DNA of 64,000 nucleotides from Cololabis saira (taxonomy: Eukaryota; Chordata; Actinopteri; Beloniformes; Belonidae): contig NC_084591.1 of the NCBI RefSeq assembly GCF_033807715.1, positions 48,957,415 to 49,021,414 on the forward strand, written 5' to 3'. Below the pieces are notes generated by a model. That model worked only from the letters and a program-made list of their open reading frames with translations, had not been told where the DNA came from and made no database searches. The position numbers and the translations under genes were made by a program. This document shows positions 1 to 11,265 of this stretch, in pieces. Positions within the stretch are counted from its first letter, which is position 1; every line of letters begins with the position of its first letter.

Positions 1-1275
1 GGGATCACACTTCTCAGCCTCCCCGGGAAAGTCTACGCCAGGGTACTGGAGAGGAGATTACGGCCGATAGTTGAACCTCGGATTCAGGAGGAACAATGCG
101 GTTTTCGTCCCGGTCGTGGAACACTGGACCAGCTCTACACCCTCCGCAGGGTGCTCGAGGGTTCATGGGAATTTTCCCAACCAGTCTACATGTGTTTTGT
201 GGATCTGGAGAAGGCATTTGACCGTGTCCCTCGTGCCATTCTGTGGGGGGTGCTGAGTGAGTATGGAGTCCGGGGCCCTCTATTAAGGGCTGTCCGGTCT
301 CTGTATGATCGAAGCAGGAGTTTGGTTCGCATTGCCGGCAGTAGATCAGACTTCCCGGTGCATGTTGGACTCCGGCAGGGCTGCCCTTTGTCACTTGTCC
401 TGTTCATAATTTTTATGGACATAATTTCTAGGAGTAGCCAGGGACCAGAGGGGATCCGGTTTGGGGACCTCAGGATTTCGTCTCTGCTTTTTGCAGATGT
501 TGTTGTCCTGTTGGCTTCATCGGACCGGGACCTTCAGCATGTGCGGTTTGAGGCCGGGTGCAAAGCGGCGGGGATGAGAATCAGCACCTCCATAACCGAG
601 TCCATGGTCCATGGTTATGCGGTCGATGTACTGGACCATGGTGAAGAAGGAGCTGAGTCGAAAGGCAAAGCTCTCAATTTACCGGTCTATCTACGCACCT
701 ACCCTCACCTATGGTCATGAACTTTGGGTAGTGACCGAAAGGACAAGATTGCGGATACAAGCCGCCGAGAAGAGTTTCCTCCACAGAGTGGCTGGACGCT
801 CCCTTAGAGATGAGAAGCTCAGTCACTCGGGAGGAGCTCGGAGTCGAGCCGCTGCTCCTTCACATTGAGAGGAGTCAGCTGAGGTAGCTTGGGCATCTGT
901 ACCGGATCCTCCTGGACGCCTCCCTAGGGAGGAGTTCCAGGCATGTCCCTCCTCCCTAGGGAAGTGTTCCAGGCATGTCCCTCCTCCCTAGGGAGGTGTT
1001 CCAGGCATGTCCCTCCTCCCTAGGGAGGTGTTCCAGGCATGTCCCTCCGGGAGGAGACCTCGGGGAAGACCCAGGACACGCTGGAGAGACTATGTGTTTC
1101 GGTTGGCCTGGGAACGTCTCAGACTCCCCGGAAGAGCTGGAGGAAGAGCTGGAGGAAGAGCTGGAGGAAGTGTCTGGGGTGAAGGAAGTGTCTGGGGTGA
1201 AGGAAGTCTGGGCATCTCTGCTAAGAGTGCTGCCCCCGCGAACGGATAAGAAGAAAATGGATGGATGGATGGTTG
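1..1275 (+). mobile_element. Rex3-like (RTE clade) LINE, 5' cut by window edge, inactive
   Basis: Remnant of a non-LTR reverse transcriptase. The frame at 151-720 carries VDLEKAFDRVP, then LRQGCPLS, then the catalytic region as LLFADVVVLLAS, where the second aspartate of the usual FADD is valine. Another frame at 611-868 continues with ELSRKAKLSIYRSIYAPTLTYGHELWVVTERTR, typical of the region after the RT palm (shown here only to place the domain), so the copy is frameshifted. The 3' end is a GATG tetranucleotide tail near 1257-1272, which is the tail reported for fish Rex3. The element runs off the left edge, so its 5' part is not visible. A second, better-preserved RT fragment of the same family lies at 39611-40262. 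Family name is from memory of the motif set; inactivity is directly seen. Confidence 0.8.
921..1048 (+). repeat. 32-bp tandem duplication, about 4 units, inside the Rex3-like copy
   Basis: The motif TTCCAGGCATGTCCCTCC recurs at about 935, 967, 999 and 1031, a 32-bp period. Downstream, at about 1136-1206, a 12-bp GGAAGAGCTGGA unit and then a GAAGTGTCTGGGGT unit are also tandemly repeated. Intact family members have a single copy of each, so these are local expansions after insertion or in the source copy. Confidence 0.8.
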
Positions 1276-1950
1276 AATTATTATCACCCCCAGCAACATG
1301 TATTGTCTGTTTTTATTTTTTCAATTTAAGATCATGATTAAATGGAAATTGTGATATATTTTTGTCATATTGCCCACCCCTAAGCAGAGCTATGAGTAAG
1401 ATTGGAGGTTTAAAAAAATCCCCAAATAACTTAGAAACAGCAAGAATAGTAAAAGAAATAAGTACAGTCATGTCAATAAATTATGACTTTGTATTTGGTT
1501 GTTGAGCTATCTACTGAGTTCACCTGCTTAATAACTTGCTTTTGCAGTACGCTATGATGACACGAAGAATTTGCAAGGTTTGTATGTAAACTTGAACTTG
1601 TTGTCAACCATAAGTAAGTACAGCCCCCAAGTTACTATTTTAGGATAAACAGAAACAGCAAAGGGGTTGAAAGAGGGTTGAAACCCTCAGGAAGAGACTT
1701 TGCCACCGCCACAACCAACTGGTACATGGAAAAAGGCTTGTTCAGAAGAAAAAAAAGATAAAATGCAGATAAAATGTCGGCTGTACTTTCCCCTGTTGGA
1801 GGCAGCTCATGGACAGCAAGAAAATTAAGTTTGATCAGGGAACTTGTAACGTTCTTTTAAATTGGTGAGTGAAGTTTCACTACACATTTTTGATGGCAGA
1901 GAAACTTAGGTTACTATGGCATCATTTCAACACCAATGACCTTGACTATT
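1276..1950. other. No feature recognised
   Basis: AT-rich sequence without a long frame, repeat signature or RNA gene that I can identify. Confidence 0.5.
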
Positions 1951-2512
1951 GGCCCTTTTGCACTAGTGTCGCTTCACCTCGGTTCTACCCGCTTTGCGCT
2001 TTTGCACTTGGGCTGAGACGGGTAGAGCCGCTCCAAGCCGATACATTTTTCTGTAACCATTCTAGCGAGGTTCTATACGGGGCTGAGCAGGGAATATTTC
2101 CGACGTCACCACCCTCCGCGCCACTGATTGGTCGGGGGCGGGGCCGTCAAACGTTTGAATCAGGAAGCGGGAGTCAGCGCGAGGCGACTCGCGGCTCGCA
2201 GCAATTTTATTATACAGCACAAAAGTCTGTTTGGTGATCCAACTCTGAGGTGCAGATGTTCATAAACCTGGTGGCTGTCGAGAAAATTAAAAAAGGGATG
2301 TAGACGGGCTGTTTTTTTCTCAGCCGCTCCCGGCTCCAGCTGATTTCTCATCTGCGCTGACACAAACAAAGGTGTTGCGCAGTCGAGTACGTCACAGCAG
2401 ATTCACCCCACCCCCCCCACTTCTCATCTGGCTGTGCAAAAACACACGGGTGGAGCCGCGTCGAGCTGCGCCGAGCCGAGCCGGGCTGAGGCGAGACTAG
2501 TGGAAAAGTGCC
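1951..2512. mobile_element. 562-bp MITE with terminal inverted repeats
   Basis: The left end reads GGCCCTTTTGCACTAGTGTC and the reverse complement of the right end reads GGCACTTTTCCACTAGTCTC, a TIR of about 25 bp with a few mismatches. The inside is GC-richer than the flanks and has no transposase-like frame, so this is a non-autonomous DNA element. No unambiguous target duplication is visible (flanks ATT and ATA), so the superfamily is left open. Confidence 0.65.
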
Positions 2513-4457
2513 ATATGTCCCGCCTGCAGTATATTGCAGTAGTTTTGGCTTATTTAAGAATTTCAACTGCAAAAAGAAATGGAGATGTTTTTAGAAATGA
2601 TGACGAGAAGAGAAAAATGTAACCGAGAAAAATGATTGCATTTTTGGTTTAAGATGTTGATTGCTTGGTTATAGATTTTGTATTTTCATCCTCAGATTTG
2701 GGGATTTGAGTTGCAATAGATTTGTCATGCAACTGACCACACTTTTTGCACTTTCTCATATCTTAGGTGACGGAAGACCAACTCACTTTGTGCAGCTATA
2801 CTGCTCCCGTTTTGATTGGAGGGGGGAGTATGAATTTTTTGGCTTCATATTACATATTGCTCATTTTAAAGAGTATTTATTTAGGTTTGCCCTAAAAATA
2901 TGCCATTCAGTGAGCATATCAGATTCACAGGGTAGTGTTTGGTCACAGACCCAGATCAGAACAGAACTCTCTGAACTCCCCAATCGAGTGGGTGACTGAC
3001 AAGAAGACATAATTGAAAAGGAAGTGTCTGTATGGTGATTCTATGATATTTTGACCAAAGCATGTCACATACATTTCATCAAAGCTTTATGAAACAGAAT
3101 CAGCTTTTTAATAATAGGCATAATATTTCCTCTTTAAAGTCACCTTTTTAAGTTGCAGCTGACTCTTTGTATACTACTGAACAAAGAGCTATATACCTCA
3201 GTCATCTACTGGTAAACTGTACTGTCAAACAGAAAAAAAGGAAAAGAAAAGTATTTTTTGTGAAACTGAATGCGTTTCTTATTTTCATTTTGATGAATCA
3301 TCTTCTAAAGTGTAATTTAAAAAAATAATCATTACAAAAAAAATACTAACTGCCCCTTGCTGTGGAAGAGAAAGGAAAAAGGATGGCAAAAAAAAACAAG
3401 AAATGGAGAGGGAGATATTTGGACAGAGACAAAATAAAATACAGGAGGATGGGACAACCAAAATGTACAAATAAAAAAAGCAAGAAATTGCTTTACTTTG
3501 GTCAAGCTGATCTTCAGAAATAATCCAATCTCATCTCGCACACTGGGGACGAGCGTGATTTTCACATTTCATATGACAAAAGATTGACTTCAGAACTGAG
3601 AACATAATAAACAAAACACCTTCAGCTGAGTAATCTTATAAAACTCAATTTGTTGAAGAACCAACTTGTAAAATCACAGGCATGCATCTAACTCCCAGCA
3701 GACCTCATAAATGCTTAAAATATCTGCGCCTTCAAAGGCTTCGGCTTTGCATTAAACACAGCTGACACACTGGATAGAGAATAATAAGTGTCTTTCTTTG
3801 GGGTTTCTCTGAGTAGCGGGCTTGACAGGTCACCAAAAAATGTGCGTAAAGGAAAGCTGTGTGCATGTGTAGGGTTGTAGGGTTTTAGTAATATATACAT
3901 CCATGTTTGTGCTTTTCAAATGCACTTTATGTGAGTGTATGTTTCTGAGTGACATCTATGTATGGCCGATATACAAAAAATTAATAAAATATAAATTTGT
4001 CCTTAAACATCTGCAGAACACTTTAAGAAAAAAAGAAGAAAAGATAAGAAAAAGGATTGTTGCATCTGCGACTGGCTGACAGAATGACTAAGAAAGACTC
4101 AAGAGACACGTACACAGGTAATCTAAAGATGCAGGCATACAAAGGTTGTTAGAAAGACCTGTTATCACAGTATGAAATCATTAGCACATTCAGAATGTGC
4201 AGGAAATCAGAAGTGAAAAGATAAGAGGTGAGTTTCCAGCTCACAGAAAAATCATCCACCACATCCGTGTCTGGCGGCATAATAGGTGGATGTGGCACCT
4301 GTCATATGAGGAAAGGATTTATGATCAGTTATGTGTGTGTGTGATGTGCCAGATGTGATAGATATGATAGAACTTTAACTCAAAACTGCTTCAACACAAA
4401 TGTTGAGAATTCCTTGTGTTTTAATTTGTTCTCTTAGTTCATATATTTGCAATGGTT
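2513..4457. other. No feature recognised
   Basis: AT-rich non-coding DNA with short A-runs around 3225-3480. The short open frames here have no family signature. Confidence 0.5.
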
Positions 4458-4700
4458 CAAGTCAAGTCAAGTCAAGTTATTTATATAGCACAGTTAAAAC
4501 CAAAGTGCTTCACGATACAAAGATCAAACACCATATCAAATGGTGATCAAATGTAATGTAACCTATCCCCCTTACAATTAAACATCATAACTATAAAGCT
4601 TATAAAACTAACGAAACTGTTGGGATAAAACCCTCAATCTGTGCCAAAAGCCAAGGACGATAGATGGGTTTTCAAGTGTGTCTAATGTTAAAATAAAGAA
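4458..4700 (-). mobile_element. LINE 3'-end fragment (L2-like tail)
   Basis: Begins with a GTCAA repeat (4458-4477), followed by TTATTTATATAGCACAGTT and AAAGTGCTTCAC. This is the reverse complement of the stereotyped 3' end of fish L2-type LINEs, which end in TATATAAATAA plus a short tandem tail. No coding part is attached. Confidence 0.55.
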
Positions 4701-5247
4701 CGATAATTCTGATCTGGTGAGATGACAGTAGGGGTAATAAGTGATACAGGGCGGTAGGAACTGCAAAAATTAAGGTTTAACACATATGACATCACCTCAT
4801 TATTTGTTTGACAAAAACTCACACATAAAGCAGATACAATGTTTAGAAACATGAAAACTCAACATGACGTAATAGCTTGTGGAGCCAAGCTTTAGCACCA
4901 ATATCAATGTTCTATATGGCATCATTATATCACTATCAAACTCTCAAATCATTACCAAGGAAGTCTGGCTTGCACTTGTTTATAAAGTTGCTTAAGCTCA
5001 TTGAGTTTTATGTGCATTTGTTTAAGCACCACTCAACATATCAGAGAAAGCTTCCATTCAAGATGAATGTATGTTTTCTGCCTATATAAATAAATAGAAT
5101 GTTGCAGGTTTTGCATATGGATAATTGTTTACAGTGTGTCAATGTGTTTGTGTGCGTTGATGAAAGTGCTACAGAGACACAATGGATACAAACACCTCAC
5201 ACCTTCTATTAAGTGTCCCTGTGTGCAGCAAAGTGGTCTGCGATAAA

Positions 5248-5298
<51 letters not shown>

Positions 5299-6049
5299 GG
5301 TAAGAGGGAGCATGAGTGTGATAAGTAATATGGTAGTGTCATAGAGGAAGCCACTGTAACCTTTATACAGCTCTTTACTCTGTCACTTCATATAAAAACA
5401 CAACTCCATCACTTAGAGAGGGAAGAGGAAAGAGGTGGAGAAACGAGCGAGGAACCTGATGGAGGAGAAGACAGAGGAGAAGACTGGAGGGAGGAGGTGT
5501 GAGACCGGAGTAATTGAAGAGAGGAGGAGTCAAAGCATGCAATAGAGCGAAAAAAAGCCTGTGAAAAAGGACACATTGGAGCTAACGGTAGAAGTTAAGA
5601 ACAAAGAAAACAGAAAAAAAATCAACTTAAGACGATAGAGTAAAATGAAAATGATATGTTGAAAGACTGAAGATTGAAAGGCATGAGGTGGGCTACAGGA
5701 AAAACAGATGAATATGTTACATATTTTCAAGGTCAACCGCTCCTGTCCTCACGGGTTGTGAGCCGGCCGCCTGCTGGGAAAAACTAGAACGGTATGAGAG
5801 GAAAAGCAATAAGCAGATGAAATAAAGAGTGAGATATCCATCCTTGTTATAACAGATGACAAAAAAGAGAGTGCCAATGAAAGGACATTTTAAAATGAAC
5901 CACTTATTCTCATTAATTCTCTGTTCCAGCTAAAGGCAGTGTATCCAGTTTAAAACCACGCAGATACGTTATACAGATTATGCAAACCAACAACACAGTG
6001 ACAAAATCACATACACACTGTCATTTTCTACCTTTTAGCACCTTTAGGG

Positions 6050-6065
<16 letters not shown>
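4701..6065. other. Non-coding stretch with one microsatellite
   Basis: Nothing recognised except the TG repeat at 5251-5294. Purine-rich between 5400 and 5700. Confidence 0.5.
5251..5294. repeat. (TG)22 microsatellite
   Basis: Uninterrupted TG dinucleotides; it produces low-complexity open frames that are not genes. Confidence 0.97.

Positions 6066-6117
<52 letters not shown>
6066..6117. repeat. (AT)n microsatellite
   Basis: About 26 AT units directly abutting the 3'UTR side of L2 copy A. Confidence 0.97.
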
Positions 6118-6120
<3 letters not shown>

Positions 6121-7675
6121 GAGCCCCTGCTACCAGTCCATGTGGGTGCAGGCAGGCGGAAGCAGCAACAGCAGACATCCACATAGGCAGGTGGAAGCAG
6201 CAACGGGATGACCGGGGATGGGGAGGGGGCTGGGAACACAGGCCAGAACGCAGCTCCCGAGGCTCCAGCCTGCAAACATGCACAAAAGAGAAAAAAGGGG
6301 GGCGGGCACAAGAAACTACAGGTACGATGGACAAAAATGATAGCTATGAGATATTTATAATAGATAAAAATGGTAATGGAGAAAAGAGGCAGGGAAAAGG
6401 AGAGGAGAAGAAGGGTGAGAGCCACCGCCCAGCGGATCATGTCGGTGCCCCCCTGCAGCATAAGCCTATAGCAGCATATCTACCGTGAAGCTATATTTGA
6501 GACTAACTATTATAGTCTTGTTCTATAGCTGCAACTATGACTACTGACTCTAACACACTAGAGTTTACACTACCTAGAGATTTACCAACACCAGCTAGAG
6601 GTTTACTAAACACTAACTATAGACTTTACTAAACAGAAAGGTTTTAAGTTTAGTTTTAAAGGTGGAGGTGGTGTAAGCCTCCTTAACCCAGATTGAAAGT
6701 TGGTTCCAAAGTAATGGTGCCTGATAGCAGAATGCCCGCCCTCCAAATCTACATTTAGATACTCTAGGAACTACGAGTAAACCTGCACCCTGGGAGCGGA
6801 GAGCTCGGCCAGGAACATAAGGCACTATCAAATCTTGTAAATACTGCGGAGTTAAGCCGTTTTGGGCTTTATATGCAAGTAATAACATTTTAAATCATCA
6901 CTCTGCGAGAGGATTTTCCTAATTTTTGCAATATTACGGAGATGGAAAAACGCTATTTTACAAACCTGATTAACATATGGTTTAAACGACAAATCCTGAT
7001 CGAAAACAACACCAAGGTTTCTCACAGTTGCACTGGAAGCCATCGCAACACCATCTAGTCCCTTCCTAAAATGCTCTGGACCAAGAATGATAACCTCTGT
7101 TTTATCTGAATTTAGAAGCAAGAAATTTCTGGACATCCAGTCCTTGATGTCCCTTAGACATGCCTGAAGTTTAACCAACGGTTCTGTCTCATCCGGCTTC
7201 ATAGACAAGTAGAGCTGCGTATCATCAGCATAGCAATGAAAGTGTATGCCGTGATTCTGGATTATACTTCCCAATGGCTGCATGTATAAACTGAACAAGA
7301 TTGGCCCTAGCACTGAACCCTGCGGAACACCATAACAGACCCTTGACTGTTCTGAAGAAACCTCATGTACATGAACAAACTGGAACCTGTCAGATAGATA
7401 TGATTTAAACCAACGTAGAGCTGTCCCTTTAATCCCAACAACATGCTCTAACCTGTGCAGTAAAATGCCATGATCAACAGTGTCAAAAGCAGCACTGAGG
7501 TCCAGTAGAACCAGTATGGACACTAATCCCTTATCTGAGGCCATAAGGAGGTCATTCGTGACTCGAACCAGTGCTGTCTCTGTGCTATGATGCATTCTGA
7601 ACCCTGACTGAAAGACTTCAAACAGATCATTTCTACAGACATCGCAGAACCCAGACTTCGCATGGGACACACAAA
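6118..7675 (-). mobile_element. L2-type LINE, family 1 copy A, 5'-truncated with internal deletion
   Basis: Read on the minus strand, the frame from 7670 carries the RT core: FQSGFRMHHSTETAL, then LDLSAAFDTVDHGILL, GVPQGSVLGPILFSLYM and the catalytic CYADDTQLYLS. The frame breaks near 6895, where SQSD runs into unrelated codons. The C-terminal part resumes at 6888 as LLLAYKAQNGLTPQYLQDL down to 6613. Comparison with copy B (53063-54209) shows that about 204 bp are missing at the break, between short matching bases. The 3'UTR follows at 6612-6118 and is shared with 60826-61190. The endonuclease part is absent. Assignment to the L2 clade rests on these RT motifs. The copy cannot encode a complete protein. 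Confidence 0.85.
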
Positions 7676-7692
7676 GCGTGTCCCATGCGAAG
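7656..7692. repeat. Perfect 15-bp hairpin at the 5' truncation point of L2 copy A
   Basis: CTTCGCATGGGACAC (7656-7670), a 7-base loop, then GTGTCCCATGCGAAG (7678-7692). The L2-like frame ends inside this palindrome. Confidence 0.9.
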
Positions 7693-7860
7693 GAGCTTCG
7701 GCGACAAAATAAATTCCATTGCTTTATTTTTTTTGTATTGGACTGTCCTAACTGGCCGCGAGTTTAACGGTTTCAGTGTGGACAGAGAGCGTCCGATGTC
7801 ACGCAGCTCGACGCGATAGTCGGACGCTCGTATGCATTTATGACACAGTGTAAACGGATC
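7693..7860. mobile_element. MITE-like fragment, family unknown
   Basis: Relatively GC-rich, CpG-bearing sequence with an internal near-palindrome: GAGCGTCCGATG at 7787-7798 against ATAGTCGGACGCTC at 7817-7830. It looks like a piece of a DNA element by composition only. No TIR pair or target duplication can be defined. Confidence 0.3.
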
Positions 7861-9318
7861 TTAAAGCCTGAATCAGGGTTCTGCGTTAAATCGACGCGTA
7901 CCCTACGCCGTAGGCTCTGCGTTGGTGTGACGCAGAACCATAAATCAGCCTTTAGAGTTTAAAATCTTACTGCTGGTCTACAAAGCACTGAATGGTCTTG
8001 GACCAAAATACATGGTTGATCTGTTAGTTCCCTATGAAGCTCCCAGACCCCTTAGGTCTTCTGGATCTGGTTTGTTGTGTGTCCCAAGAACCAGAACCAA
8101 GCAAGGTGAGGCAGCGTTCAGTCATTCTGCTCCTCACCGGTGGAACAAACTTCCTGTAGACCTGAGGTCTGCTCCAACTGTCAGCTCCTTCAAATCAGGG
8201 TTAAAAACATTACTGTTTACTGAAGTGTACTCTTAAATTAAACCTGCTGTACTCTACTGCCTTTTTTTTTTTTTTTTTTTTTAACAGCTTGTCCTTTTTA
8301 TTATTTTACTTCTTTTCTTATTCTTACCTATTTGTTATTATGTCTTGCCGCTTTTAATGTCAATGTAAAGCACTTTGAATTACCTTGTGTTGAATTGTGC
8401 TATATAAATAAATTTGCCTTTGCCTTGCCTTTAGTCACCTCGTCTTCACACTAATTCACGCAGGAAGATTTAATTGAATTCAAAACAGGTACACCACAGT
8501 TATTTACCCATATTCCTCATCATTTCATTTCTTATGTTACAAGACAAATGAATCATGTTAACTGTAAATAAATCACAACACTGAATTTTCACAAATGGCA
8601 ACTTTATTGTTAAAAAAAATAAAAGAACATAAGTTGTTTATAAATAACATTTATGCACTATTGCTGGCTCAAGGAAGGACCATGCGTCTTCTGAAGGTGT
8701 CGTTGAAGCTTCAGGTGCTTGGAAGGTCTGAAACCATAAACAGAAGAATAATGTATTATTAATAGAGCTCGGGTGTTACCTAACGAGTGAGTGGCTCCGT
8801 TAGGGAACACTGGAGCCACCGGTCCAGTGAGTGGCCCCAGTGTGTGGCCTCTGGTGCTCCGGAGCTAAGCTAAATACTTAGCCCATGCAAAGATCATACT
8901 TGTAGACATAACATAAAAAACATAACATAACACTTACCGCTGACTGTGCAGTTGCAGTACTGTGGGCACTGATCCTTTTATGAGGGTAAATGTCAATGCA
9001 AAAACTGTCCCTCGCTGTGGAAACCGGTGGAAACAGTCACCGCTTCCAAACAATGGCGGAGCTCCAGCCGGCGGAGCTGGTTGTGGGCGTGGTTTCAGCA
9101 GCGGAGGCCGAACCTCTGCGCCTACGGTGACGTCACCATAGGCGCATATTCTAAACGGCTCGTAGAAGTCACATGACACTGTAAGATTCAGCGGGGCGTG
9201 GTGTACATACCCTGCAGAATTTCATGGTATTTCATCTTTTCTGTGTTGGCAGGGTGAGGGGAGATCACTTTATATATGTTAAAACAAGAAAAAACTAGTT
9301 TTTCATAATAGATCCCCT
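7861..9318. mobile_element. TTAA-target non-autonomous DNA element, copy 1 (left end lost)
   Basis: The right end is CATAATAGATCCCCT followed by TTAA (9319-9322). The body from 8435 (TCACCTCGTCTTCA) to 9318 matches the intact copy at 61244-62433 block by block. At its left it carries the same palindromic GTTCTGCGTTAAATC / CGCAGAACCATAAATCAG module (7879-7947) as copy 2. The true left end, AGGGGACATATTATG in copy 2, is not found here, so the copy is truncated or rearranged on the left. It is interrupted by an L2 3' end at 7956-8426. No transposase frame. Confidence 0.65.
7956..8426 (+). mobile_element. L2-type LINE family 2, 3' end, inserted in the TTAA element
   Basis: The frame 8012-8236 encodes the C-terminal RT-adjacent region (MVDLLVPYEAPRPLRSSG ... 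VSSFKSGLKTLLFTEVYS), the same family as 32140-35860. It is followed by a 3'UTR with a T-run (8263-8281), TATATAAATAAA and a GCCTT-rich tail. The 8-bp sequence GCCTTTAG occurs on both sides (7948-7955 and 8427-8434) and fits a target-site duplication, although the tail repeats make the exact right border ambiguous. Confidence 0.75.
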
Positions 9319-9819
9319 TTAAGGGCCAAGAATATAACTAAAAATACAGCAGAAAATGCTAAACACAAGCATTAATTCTTAGCTTTGCTAAATGTTAGCA
9401 GAAAAGCCTTAAATAGTTACATTTAATACTAAGAGACTAGCAAAAAATGTTAAAATGCTAGCATTAAATCATTACTGCTAACATGAGATGGTAAAATTCT
9501 AGTATTTAATGCTAAAACAACTGGCATCAATTGCCTTATATGCAAAGATAGAATGCAAAAATCCCAAAGACGACAGCAGACGAAGTATTTAACCATGTTG
9601 TAACATCAAAAACGGCCTGTATCACTGAAGATTAGAGGGCAGACATGGATGATGCGGTCCAAAAGCTCCGTTCCATCCTGACATTTAGTCTTTCCCAAAG
9701 AAGTGGATAATATTTGTGTTGATCCAGAAAACAGGGAGGGAGGGAAAGGGATCAGTGTGTGTTCTGGGAGTCCTTTTCAAAATTATATGTATTTAGAATG
9801 CTTCCTATCCACACATAGA
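9319..9819. other. No feature recognised
   Basis: AT-rich. GCTAA/TTAGC-type short motifs recur between 9340 and 9520 as an irregular simple repeat. No gene signature. Confidence 0.45.
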
Positions 9820-10420
9820 ATAACATGGCACGCACATATGCGACAATATATCAGTAGTAATTTACACGAGCTCATGCAACATAACCATCTACATATAATA
9901 TTACCTCCAACGATTGGATCATGGACAAATTAAAGTTCCTTACCTGGAATGTACATGGAGCTGGTACTAGAGAGAAGAGACTAAAACTCTTTAATAAAAT
10001 AAAAACCCTGCAGGCAGACATTGTCTTATTACAGGAGACCCATTTAGTTAAAGCTTCAATAGATGCACTTGCGACGGCACACTTTCCACATGTGTTCTCA
10101 GCCTGTTACAACTCCAGACAAAGAGGGGTAGCGATTCTCATTAATAAGAGGGTAAATTTCACTGTAAACGACACACACATAGGTAGGGTTGATATATAAT
10201 ATTAGCTCTGCAGATTCAAAATATGAATTTATGTATTTCTAATGTATATGGTCCAAATGTTGATGACTCCTCGTTTTTTTCACTCTCACTTTACTCTCTG
10301 CTCACCTAGACAACACAGTCATCATCCGAGGAGACCTCAACCAAGGCTCAGTAACGCAGGCGGTCACAGGAGTTGGCAGTCAGCAGGTATTGTTAAGCAA
10401 TTTATGAATGATCTGGGGCC
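9820..10420 (+). pseudogene. L1 ORF2 endonuclease fragment (same family as 43398-52985)
   Basis: The frame at 9921-10199 opens with MDKLKFLTWNVHGAG and includes VLLQETHLVKAS and RGVAILINKRVNF, that is the first part of the apurinic-like endonuclease of L1 ORF2. It aligns residue for residue with the ORF2 start at 51437. About 100 bp upstream also match the inter-ORF region of the long L1. The frame breaks after about 92 codons near 10190. Homology then continues in other frames (GGTCCAAATGTTGATGAC, later TATGAATGATCTGGG) up to about 10420, where it stops at the border of the following MITE. Dead fragment. Confidence 0.85.
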
Positions 10421-10893
10421 TCATTTATAAAGCTTGCTTGCGCACAAAACAGGGCTTGAAAGATGCGCAAGCCACCTTCTACGCAAAGGTTGGGATTTAA
10501 AAAGAAAGACTAACCGAAAAATGTGTGTATCTTTAAGCCAACCCTGACCCTAGCGCACGGACATTTTGAAGATATGGGGAACTGGCGACGCAGACGGTGA
10601 GGTGGTGAAATGAAGCCAGATTCATGTCATACTTTTAATGTCATCACATATCAGACTTATAGATCCATGTACACCCAAGCCGGTGTTCTGTCGAGGTATC
10701 CTACCTCTGCAGAAAATACTACCATACGATCCCCGTTTCTTTTATCTCAGTTTCTTTTTTTTCAAAGGCTTTTTCATGCAAATAGACGATTTAACAGCAG
10801 GAAGTCAGAAATTGCTTCACATAGATCTATGTGTACGACGCTTTGGCGGAAGAAAAATAAACGTCAAATCACGCTTCCACATAGATATTGGCT

Positions 10894-11030
10894 GGTAGGA
10901 TGATTTGACAGATGAAAATACCCTGTCAGATCACGCTTCCACATAGATAAATGTTGATGTCTATGTGGAAGTGTGATCTATGTGGAAGCGTGATCTGACG
11001 GGGTATTTGAATCCGTCAAATCATCCTACC
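10894..11030. repeat. Long imperfect palindrome (about 54-bp arms)
   Basis: Left arm 10894-10947 starts GGTAGGATGATTTGAC and ends CTTCCACATAGAT. Right arm 10976-11030 is its inverted copy with a few mismatches, ending GTCAAATCATCCTACC. The loop contains a further copy of TCTATGTGGAAG, and another CACGCTTCCACATAGAT lies just outside at 10870-10886. Confidence 0.85.
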
Positions 11031-11047
11031 TGCAGTTCACCAAGAGA

Positions 11048-11265
11048 TTGCCTGCCAGAATCTGATTTCTCCCCTGAAAATGGGTCTTTTTACCTGCCAA
11101 AAATGTATTGAAGGCCAAATACAGTTAATGAAAGGTTGTTTCTACCTAAATATGATTTGATCTCATTCTTGAGCCTCATAATCTGAAAATGTGACGTTTC
11201 AGCGCTATCGCTCAACGGGCTGCTGTGCGCGCTCCCGCAGCCAGAAATCAGATTCTGGCAGGCAA
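11048..11265. mobile_element. 218-bp unit with perfect 23-bp inverted termini
   Basis: The termini are exact inverted copies: left TTGCCTGCCAGAATCTG plus six more bases (11048-11070) and right 11243-11265. It has the size and form of a small MITE nested in the larger element. No target duplication stands out, so an internal inverted repeat of the host element is the alternative. Confidence 0.6.

Noticed and set aside
1867..2237. 122-codon plus-strand frame near the MITE
   Set aside because: It crosses the MITE border at 1951, so it is a chance frame.
6021..6461. 146-codon minus-strand frame
   Set aside because: It reads through the AT microsatellite and the L2 3'UTR, so it is not a gene.
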